Origin: an uncultured Oscillospiraceae bacterium
GTDB lineage: Bacteria > Bacillota > Clostridia > Oscillospirales > Oscillospiraceae
Length of the DNA: 5,787 bases
Assembly (NCBI GenBank): GCA_934572365.1
Contig: CAKTKX010000095.1
Location: forward strand, 1-5,787
Reading direction: 5' to 3'
The notes under the pieces are model-generated. The model was not told the origin of the DNA. It saw only the letters and a program-made list of their open reading frames with translations, and made no database searches. The position numbers and the translations under genes were made by a program. This document shows positions 1-4,993 of this stretch, piece after piece (the first letter of the stretch is position 1; each line of letters begins with the position of its first letter).

Positions 1-45
1 CCATATTAACGAACATTTTATAGCTTTTTCGTCCCGGTTATGGCA

Positions 46-54
46 TGATATAGG
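46..54 (+). promoter_or_regulatory. Weak candidate extended -10 promoter upstream of the HTH-LiaF regulator
   Basis: A TATAGG hexamer at 49-54 is preceded by TG at 46-47, as in an extended -10 element. The matching -35 position (about 26-31, TTTTCG) is poor. An 8-base perfect palindrome, GTTGCAAC, lies at 57-64, about where transcription would start, and could be an operator. The gene may equally be read from a promoter left of the window. Confidence 0.25.
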
Positions 55-79
55 CAGTTGCAACGACGGATACCCTTCC

Positions 80-100
80 GGCAAGGCAATACGCCCTGCC
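80..100 (+). repeat. Stem-loop in the leader of the regulator gene
   Basis: GGCAAGGC (80-87) pairs with GCCCTGCC (93-100) around the 5-base loop AATAC, giving seven pairs and one A-C mismatch. No run of T follows, so it does not look like an intrinsic terminator. It lies about 20 bases before the AGGAG ribosome binding site at 121-125 and could affect leader structure or message stability. The function is not known. Confidence 0.35.
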
Positions 101-136
101 ATGTACTTCATTTAAGGAAAAGGAGAACGATAGAAT

Positions 137-1147
137 ATGGAAGAAACATTGGGAAAGCGCATCGTCTTCCACCGCAAGCGTCTGGGACTGACCCAGGACG
201 CCCTTGCGGAGCGGATGGGCGTCACCGCCCAAGCCGTGAGCAAATGGGAAAACGACCAGTCCTGCCCGGACATCGGTGCGCTGCCAAAGCTGGCGGAGAT
301 TTTCGGCATCTCCACCGATGAGCTGCTGGGAATTGAACGGAAAGAGGTTCACTCCGCTGAGATCGTACCGGCGGACACAGAAGAAAACGGCGTACATATC
401 CACCCGGACGGAAGCTGGGAACTGTCCTGGGACGGCGGGAAAAAAGGGAGCATCGGCCTGGCCGTCTGGATTTTGCTGGTGGGCGGCATTATGCTGGCGT
501 CCTATTTCCTAAGCTTTCACGCAAAACTCTGGGATGTGCTCTGGCCGTCGGCACTGTTGGTGTTCGGCATTTTCGGACTGTTCCCCCGGTTTTCCTTCTT
601 CCGGCTGGGCTGTTCCCTGTTTGGATTGTATTTTCTGCTGAGCAACCTGAACTTTGCCCCCTTCCGCCTGGGACGGGAATTTCTTCTGCCCGTTTTTCTG
701 CTGCTGTTCGGCGGCAGTCTGCTGGTGGACACCATCCGTAAGCCGAAAAAGGACGTTTTTTCCTTCAACCGCTCCGGAAAAGGCGGCTCCAAAAGGGAGC
801 ACTGCACCTGCACCGGCGACAGCTTTGACTGCGCCACGGTGTTCGGCGAAAACCACTATGTGATCCCCCTGCCCACCCTGTCCGGCGGCAGCGCGGACGT
901 GAGCTTCGGAGAAATGTCCGTCGATCTTCAAAAATGCGAGCAGCTTTCCCCGGACTGTGCCATTTCCCTGAACTGCGCCTTCGGCGAGCTGGAGCTGATC
1001 GTCCCCAGCCGGTTCCGGGTGGAGCCCAGCAACAGCACCGCTTTTGCAAGCGTGGAGATTTCCGGCACTCCCAGCGACGACGCGGTGGACGCCATTCGCG
1101 TCAGCTGTGATGTCAGCTTCGGCGAAATTTCCGTTCGCTACGTATAA
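137..1147 (+). CDS. Membrane-bound XRE-family regulator fused to a LiaF-like sensor domain
   Basis: This 336-residue protein has three parts. Residues 5-62 are a helix-turn-helix of the XRE/HTH_3 type, with LTQDALAERMG followed by the recognition-helix region VTAQAVSKWE. Residues 105-127, 132-150, 153-171 and 181-198 are four hydrophobic, probably membrane-spanning helices. Residues 230-336 are a beta-rich domain with an FGE turn at 236, 257, 282 and 328, the pattern of the LiaF C-terminal family (PF09922). With a cytoplasmic N-terminus, four helices also place the C-terminus inside, as in LiaF. LiaF proteins restrain envelope-stress signalling, so I infer a one-protein regulator of cell-wall stress; its target is unknown. 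The start is supported by AGGAG at 121-125, 11 bases upstream. The linker and C-terminal domain contain seven cysteines, three within 223-232. HTH and membrane calls are firm; the LiaF assignment is by pattern recognition. Confidence 0.93.
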   Translation: MEETLGKRIVFHRKRLGLTQDALAERMGVTAQAVSKWENDQSCPDIGALPKLAEIFGISTDELLGIERKEVHSAEIVPADTEENGVHIHPDGSWELSWDGGKKGSIGLAVWILLVGGIMLASYFLSFHAKLWDVLWPSALLVFGIFGLFPRFSFFRLGCSLFGLYFLLSNLNFAPFRLGREFLLPVFLLLFGGSLLVDTIRKPKKDVFSFNRSGKGGSKREHCTCTGDSFDCATVFGENHYVIPLPTLSGGSADVSFGEMSVDLQKCEQLSPDCAISLNCAFGELELIVPSRFRVEPSNSTAFASVEISGTPSDDAVDAIRVSCDVSFGEISVRYV

Positions 1148-1163
1148 TTTTACCGATTTTTCC

Positions 1164-1204
1164 ATGCACGGGCTTCCCCCAAAAACAGCGGGGAGTCCGT
1201 GCAT
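1164..1204 (+). terminator. Bulged GC-rich hairpin after the regulator, probable terminator
   Basis: ATGCACGG (1164-1171) pairs perfectly with CCGTGCAT (1197-1204). The stem continues inward through a G-U, a C-G and a T-A pair, one bulged T, and CCCC with GGGG, leaving a loop of about 10 bases (1180-1189). It begins 17 bases after the stop codon of the regulator. Only TTT follows directly (1204-1206); longer T runs occur at 1247-1253 and 1278-1284. It may end transcription weakly or protect the 3' end of the message. Confidence 0.5.
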
Positions 1205-1273
1205 TTGCCTGATCGGGAAAAGCGCCGGGGAATCGACCGATTTCTCTTTTTTTAGCTTTTCTTCCAATTTCCC

Positions 1274-1302
1274 TTGCTTTTTTTCTTTGTCGATGGTAGA
1301 AT
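1274..1302 (+). promoter_or_regulatory. Sigma-70-type promoter for the deacetylase-like membrane protein
   Basis: TTGCTT (1274-1279) and TAGAAT (1297-1302) are separated by exactly 17 bases, in an AT-rich tract just upstream of the gene. Transcription would start near 1309, giving a leader of roughly 28 bases. A less good alternative is TTGTCG (1288-1293) with TATACC (1312-1317), 18 bases apart. Confidence 0.55.
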
Positions 1303-1319
1303 ATCATTGACTATACCAT
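1293..1319 (+). repeat. Inverted repeat over the promoter, candidate operator
   Basis: ATGGTA (1293-1298) and TACCAT (1314-1319) are exact inverted copies whose centres are 21 bases apart, about two helical turns. They flank the -10 box and the predicted transcription start. A repressor dimer bound there would block the promoter. Six-base arms can arise by chance, so this is a suggestion only. Confidence 0.25.
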
Positions 1320-1336
1320 AAAGGCAGGGATGAACT

Positions 1337-3352
1337 ATGGCTAAGGACGATTTCGACATGGATTTCCATTTCGATGATGACGACTTCGACCCCAAGGCAT
1401 TTTTGGACGGCGAAGACGGCGCAGATATAGATCTTTCCGAGTTTGACGACGTGCCTTCCGGCGACAAGCCGGAGGAAACGGTCTCCGACGGGTACGATGA
1501 CGAGCTGGATCTCAGCGGTCTGGGTCTGGACGAGGATTCCGACGAGACCGTTGACGATCTCGACCTGGACGATATTCTGTCCCCCAAGGCCGTCCGCCGC
1601 AATTCCCAGGAGCATGACGACTTCGGCAGCGACAAGAAGGATGACGACCCGGACTTTGACATGTCCGATTTCCTGGAGGATGATGCGTCTGAGCAGCCCC
1701 AGGCTGCGCCCGAGGACGATTCCGATTTCCAGGACGAGCCGGAGGAAGAGGACGATTATCCCGAGGAGGATGACGAGGACAAGCCTGCCCGTCGGCGGGC
1801 GGAAAAGCCCGAAAAGGCCCCCAAGCCCCCCCGTGAGCGCAAGCCCAAGGAGCCGAAGGAAGCAAAGCCCAACGTCTTCACCAAGCTGTATGACCTCTAC
1901 TTTGCTCCTCTGACGAGCAAGGAAGCACTGGAAGCCCCCGCCGACCCCAATAATCCCCGTCGTCGGCGCAGAAAGACCAAGTCGCAGATCTTCAAGGAGG
2001 TCTATCTGCCTCCCTTGATTGCCTGCGTGTGTCTGATTCTGATTCTCTCCTTCGTCATCGGCGCGATTTCCAATGCCATCGAGCAGAAGCGGGTCAACGA
2101 CGCCATCAAAAAGAACGAGATCGAAGCCTCCATCAGCAGCGCCCAGGCGGCGGAGGAGGAATATCAGCGAATCATGGACGAGGCCGCCGAGATGGCCGCC
2201 AACTATGATTATGAGGGTGCCATTGAGAAGCTGGATTCCTTCGCGGATATCGCCAACTACCCCGATATGAGCACAAAGCGCGCGGAGTACGTCAACGCAA
2301 TGAATTCTCTGGTTGAGTACAAGGATTATTCCCAGATTCCCAACCTCAGCTTCCACGTGCTGATCGCCGATCCCGCCCGCGCCTTCAACGATAAGGATCT
2401 GGGCGGAAAGTACAATCAGAACTTTGTCACCATCGACGAGTTCTCCAAGATTCTGGAGCAGCTTTACGCCAACAACTACGTACTGGTGGACTTTGACGAC
2501 TTCGTAAGCGTCGGGCAGACCGTTTCCGGCACCGATCAGTACGAGGCCAAATCCATCTTCCTCCCCCAGGGGAAGAAGCCCGTTATGCTCACCGAAACCA
2601 TGGTCAACTACTTTGAGTACATGGTCGACAGCAACAACGACGGCGTGGCCGACGCAGGCGGCGCAGGCTTTGCCAACAAGCTGGTTCTGGATGAAAGCGG
2701 CGATATCAAGGCCGAGTACATCGACAGCAGCAACAATACCCTGACCGGCAATTACGATTTTGTCCCCATTCTGGAGGACTTCATCAAAGCCCATCCCGAC
2801 TTCTCCTACCGCGGCGCCCGCGCCATTCTGGCCGTGACCGGCAGCCAGGGTATCTTCGGCTACCGCTGCAACACCTCCTACGTCAGCACCAAGGGCAACG
2901 ACTTCTATGAGCAGGAGAAGGCCGGCGCCATCGCCATCGTGGAAGCGCTGAAGGCCAAGGGCTACCGTCTGGCTTGCTACACCTACGAAAACGGCAAGTA
3001 CCGGGATATGAACTCCGCAGGCATTACCGCCGACCTGCAAAGCTGGACACAGCAGATCACGCCCATCATCGGCAACATTGACACCTTTGTCTTTGCTCAG
3101 GCCAGCGATCTTTCCGACTACACCGGCGCGTCCTTCAACGTCATGTATCAGACCGGTTTCCGCTACTTCATTTCCAACAGCAAGGATCCCAGTACCGAGG
3201 TGAATAACACCTACGTCCGTCAGAAGCGTCTGATGGTCACCGGTGAGACCATGGTCTGGTACAAGGAGCGGTTCACCGACAGAGGTCTGTTCGATCCCAA
3301 CATGGTCGTGGACATGACCGCAAGAGGCGGCAACGTTCCCAAGGCAGGGTAA
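1337..3352 (+). CDS. Single-pass membrane protein with acidic tail and degenerate polysaccharide-deacetylase-like domain
   Basis: This 671-residue protein is ordered as follows. Residues 1-150 are an acidic, probably disordered tail with 66 Asp/Glu. Residues 151-218 are a basic, proline-rich stretch. One TM helix lies at about 224-246. Residues 248-330 are helical and resemble a coiled coil or TPR. Residues 335-655 resemble clostridial polysaccharide deacetylases (NodB fold), with PNLSFHVLIAD, YRGARAILAVTG and the ITPIIG block. Arginines before the helix suggest an inside N-terminus and an extracytoplasmic C-terminal domain. Family members remove acetyl groups from peptidoglycan or other glycans. 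Here the expected Asp-Asp after KKPVMLT is Glu420-Thr421, and the expected HxxxH is Tyr548 to Asn552, so it may be a non-catalytic relative. A calcium-loop-like DxNxDGxxD lies at 431-439. The ATG at 1337 follows a moderate AGGCAGGGA site at 1322-1330. Gene and topology are firm; family is likely; function is open. Confidence 0.92.
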   Translation: MAKDDFDMDFHFDDDDFDPKAFLDGEDGADIDLSEFDDVPSGDKPEETVSDGYDDELDLSGLGLDEDSDETVDDLDLDDILSPKAVRRNSQEHDDFGSDKKDDDPDFDMSDFLEDDASEQPQAAPEDDSDFQDEPEEEDDYPEEDDEDKPARRRAEKPEKAPKPPRERKPKEPKEAKPNVFTKLYDLYFAPLTSKEALEAPADPNNPRRRRRKTKSQIFKEVYLPPLIACVCLILILSFVIGAISNAIEQKRVNDAIKKNEIEASISSAQAAEEEYQRIMDEAAEMAANYDYEGAIEKLDSFADIANYPDMSTKRAEYVNAMNSLVEYKDYSQIPNLSFHVLIADPARAFNDKDLGGKYNQNFVTIDEFSKILEQLYANNYVLVDFDDFVSVGQTVSGTDQYEAKSIFLPQGKKPVMLTETMVNYFEYMVDSNNDGVADAGGAGFANKLVLDESGDIKAEYIDSSNNTLTGNYDFVPILEDFIKAHPDFSYRGARAILAVTGSQGIFGYRCNTSYVSTKGNDFYEQEKAGAIAIVEALKAKGYRLACYTYENGKYRDMNSAGITADLQSWTQQITPIIGNIDTFVFAQASDLSDYTGASFNVMYQTGFRYFISNSKDPSTEVNNTYVRQKRLMVTGETMVWYKERFTDRGLFDPNMVVDMTARGGNVPKAG

Positions 3353-3374
3353 GGAAACTGGAAATACGACATTG

Positions 3375-3399
3375 CGCGCCGGAGATTTTCTCCGGCGCG
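3375..3399 (+). terminator. Strong GC-rich hairpin between the deacetylase-like and DUF1653 genes
   Basis: CGCGCCGGAGA (3375-3385) and TCTCCGGCGCG (3389-3399) form a perfect 11-base stem with a 3-base loop, followed by only TTT and then CCC. It starts 22 bases after the stop codon of the upstream gene and ends 19 bases before the next start. The stem suits an intrinsic terminator, but the T run is short, so it may be leaky or act as a 3'-end stabiliser. I see no promoter between it and the DUF1653 gene. Confidence 0.6.
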
Positions 3400-3401
3400 T
3401 T

Positions 3402-3414
3402 TCCCTAGGAGGGA
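3402..3414 (+). promoter_or_regulatory. Ribosome binding site inside a small inverted repeat
   Basis: The Shine-Dalgarno sequence AGGAGGG (3407-3413) lies 5 bases before the DUF1653 start codon. It is enclosed by TCCCT (3402-3406) and AGGGA (3410-3414), which can pair as a 5-base stem with loop AGG and so partly hide the site. It sits directly behind the 11-base hairpin, so the two structures could stack. The site itself is clear; the regulatory role is inferred. Confidence 0.5.
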
Positions 3415-3418
3415 CTCT

Positions 3419-3655
3419 ATGGACATCCAAACCGGCCTGTACCGGCATTTCAAGGGCAATTTCTATGAAGTGATCGGAACCGCCCTCCACTCGGAGACCC
3501 GGGAGCCGATGGTGGTCTACCGCGCACTGTACGGCGAGCACGGCCTGTGGGTGCGCCCCGCCGCCATGTGGAGCGAAACCGTAGACCGGGACGGCTACCA
3601 TGGGCCGAGATTTCAGTATGTTGATTCGGAATCTCAGAAAATGAGCCATTTCTGA
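3419..3655 (+). CDS. DUF1653 small protein
   Basis: This 78-residue protein spans one DUF1653 domain (PF07866), a family of small bacterial proteins with no established function. The family pattern is plain: YRHFKGNFYEVIG at 8-20, the HSETREPMVVYR block at 24-35, ALYGEHGLWVRP at 36-47, then the Met-Trp and Glu residues of the WSE segment. The length is normal for the family. There is no signal peptide or membrane segment, so it should be cytoplasmic. The start is set by AGGAGGG 5 bases upstream. The gene follows a strong hairpin without a visible promoter of its own and precedes the MFS gene by 48 bases, so read-through from upstream and co-transcription with the transporter are both plausible. 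Confidence 0.95.
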   Translation: MDIQTGLYRHFKGNFYEVIGTALHSETREPMVVYRALYGEHGLWVRPAAMWSETVDRDGYHGPRFQYVDSESQKMSHF

Positions 3656-3703
3656 ATCTACCGGAACCGTATTCAAAAAATAGAAATCCGTGAGGTTTTT
3701 ACC

Positions 3704-4885
3704 ATGTTTCAGCTTTTGCTCGTCATCATTTATCTGTCCTTCATCAGCTTGGGACTGCCGGATTCCCTGCTCGGCTCCGCGTGGCCGACCATGTATCCCC
3801 AGCTGGGTGTGCCGGTCTCCTATGCCGGGATCATTTCCATGATCATTGCCGTGGGAACCGTCGTTTCCAGCCTGCAAAGCGACCGGCTGACCCGACGGCT
3901 GGGCACTGGGAAGGTCACGGCCATCAGCGTGGCCATGACCGCCGTGGCGCTCTGGGGATTTTCCGTCAGCAGCGCCTTCTGGCAGCTCTGCCTGTGGGCG
4001 GTTCCCTACGGGCTGGGCGCGGGGAGCGTGGACGCTTCTCTGAATAACTACGTGGCGCTGCACTACAAGAGCAGGCACATGAGCTGGCTGCACTGCATGT
4101 GGGGCGTGGGCGCTGCCTCCGGCCCGTACATCATGGGCTACGTCATGACCGGCGGCGGAACCTGGAATCTGGGCTATCGCACCATCTCCGTGATTCAGAT
4201 GGTGCTGACCGCCGTGCTGATTTTCAGCCTGCCTCTTTGGAAGCAGCGTCCCAAGGTCACGGACGAATCGGGAAATGAAACGGAAGCGGCTGCCCTCTCC
4301 CTGAAGGAAATTCTGAGAATTCCCGGCGTAAAAGAGGTTCTTGCCTGCTTTTTCTGCTACTGCGCCGTGGAGCAGACCGCCGGACTGTGGGCAAGCAGCT
4401 ATCTGACGCTCCATAAGGGCGTCTCCCCGGAGACCGCCGCCGCCTTTGCCAGCATGTTCTTCATCGGCATCACCATCGGCCGGGCGATCAGCGGCTTTGT
4501 CACCATGAAGCTGAACGACACGCAAATGATTCGCCTTGGGCAGGGGCTGATTGGGTGCGGCGTGGTCATCCTGTTTCTGCCCCTGGGAGCGACCGCGTCC
4601 CTGGTTGGCTTTGTGGTCATCGGCCTGGGCTGCGCGCCGATCTACCCCTGCGTTATCCACTCCACCCCGGCGCATTTCGGCGCGGACAAGTCTCAGGCCA
4701 TCATCGGCGTTCAGATGGCCTGTGCCTACGTGGGTACCTGCCTGATGCCGCCCCTGTTCGGTCTGCTCGCCCAGCACATTTCCGTTTCGCTGCTGCCTGT
4801 GTATCTGCTGGTACTTCTGTTGTTCATGGTGGTCATGCACGAAGGTCTGATCCGTAAAATTGCCCGGAACGGGCAAGCCGTGTAG
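3704..4885 (+). CDS. MFS transporter of unknown substrate, 12 membrane helices
   Basis: This 393-residue protein is a full-length major facilitator superfamily carrier. About twelve hydrophobic helices are visible, six before and six after a hydrophilic central loop near 180-205. The MFS motif A region is SDRLTRRLGTGK at 59-70, between helices 2 and 3. Other striking conserved blocks are LPDSLLGSAWP at 18-28, the GLGAGSVDASLNNY block at 103-116 and SWLHCMWGVGA at 127-137. These belong to a Firmicutes group often annotated only as MFS transporter and related in style to the FHS (fucose permease-like) family. I cannot name the substrate; a sugar or small organic molecule is possible. The start is supported by GAGG at 3692-3695, 8 bases upstream. 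No separate promoter is visible in the 48-base gap, so it is probably read with the DUF1653 gene. Confidence 0.95.
   Translation: MFQLLLVIIYLSFISLGLPDSLLGSAWPTMYPQLGVPVSYAGIISMIIAVGTVVSSLQSDRLTRRLGTGKVTAISVAMTAVALWGFSVSSAFWQLCLWAVPYGLGAGSVDASLNNYVALHYKSRHMSWLHCMWGVGAASGPYIMGYVMTGGGTWNLGYRTISVIQMVLTAVLIFSLPLWKQRPKVTDESGNETEAAALSLKEILRIPGVKEVLACFFCYCAVEQTAGLWASSYLTLHKGVSPETAAAFASMFFIGITIGRAISGFVTMKLNDTQMIRLGQGLIGCGVVILFLPLGATASLVGFVVIGLGCAPIYPCVIHSTPAHFGADKSQAIIGVQMACAYVGTCLMPPLFGLLAQHISVSLLPVYLLVLLLFMVVMHEGLIRKIARNGQAV
4860..4876. repeat. Perfect hairpin overlapping the 3' end of the MFS gene
   Basis: TTGCCCG (4860-4866) and CGGGCAA (4870-4876) form a perfect 7-base stem with loop GAA inside the last codons of the transporter. 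Read on the minus strand, the stem is followed by a short T run (complement of AAAA at 4856-4859), the layout of an intrinsic terminator. On the plus strand no T run follows. It may partly stop transcription or be coincidence of coding sequence. Confidence 0.4.
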
Positions 4886-4918
4886 AAAGCGCACCGCAAT
4901 ATTTGTTGAAACTGCCAA

Positions 4919-4949
4919 TTGACCGATTGTTACTACCAGATGTTATACT
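4919..4949 (+). promoter_or_regulatory. Extended -10 promoter for the aldo/keto reductase
   Basis: TATACT (4944-4949) is preceded by TG at 4941-4942, an extended -10 element. TTGACC (4919-4924) matches the -35 consensus well but is 19 bases away, longer than the usual 17. Promoters with 19-base spacing are often activator-dependent (the MerR family is the known example), though no MerR-type palindrome is obvious in the spacer. Transcription would start near 4956. Confidence 0.5.
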
Positions 4950-4955
4950 AGTAGC
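4929..4955 (+). repeat. Imperfect inverted repeat over the -10 region, candidate operator
   Basis: GTTACTA (4929-4935) and TAGTAGC (4949-4955) match as inverted copies at 6 of 7 positions, with centres 20 bases apart. They bracket most of the -10 element. The 8-base perfect palindrome TACTAGTA (4946-4953) overlaps the right arm. A regulator of the reductase could bind here; no binding protein can be assigned from this window. Confidence 0.25.
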
Positions 4956-4993
4956 GTGTGTGAAAAAACGGAAAATCAAGGAGGAATCCAGAC

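Noticed and set aside
101..115. ATG at 101 as an earlier start for the regulator
   Set aside because: It is in frame but meets a stop codon after four codons (TAA at 113-115), and the AGGAG site serves the ATG at 137.
1231..1242. AATCG-AC-CGATT inverted repeat before a T run as a second terminator
   Set aside because: A 2-base loop is too tight for a stable hairpin and the stem has only five pairs.
509..1267. A 252-codon open frame on the minus strand across the regulator gene
   Set aside because: It is the shadow of the HTH-LiaF gene, with no recognisable domain in its translation.
3620..3690. Imperfect inverted repeats around the end of the DUF1653 gene and in the gap before the MFS gene, as a terminator
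   Set aside because: Stems are short and bulged, and an A run, not a T run, follows on the plus strand.
1304..4918. A 1204-codon open frame on the minus strand
   Set aside because: It is codon-aligned with three plus-strand genes that carry clear family signatures, and its openness follows from their lack of TTA, CTA and TCA codons. Its translation is low-complexity and matches no family I recognise.
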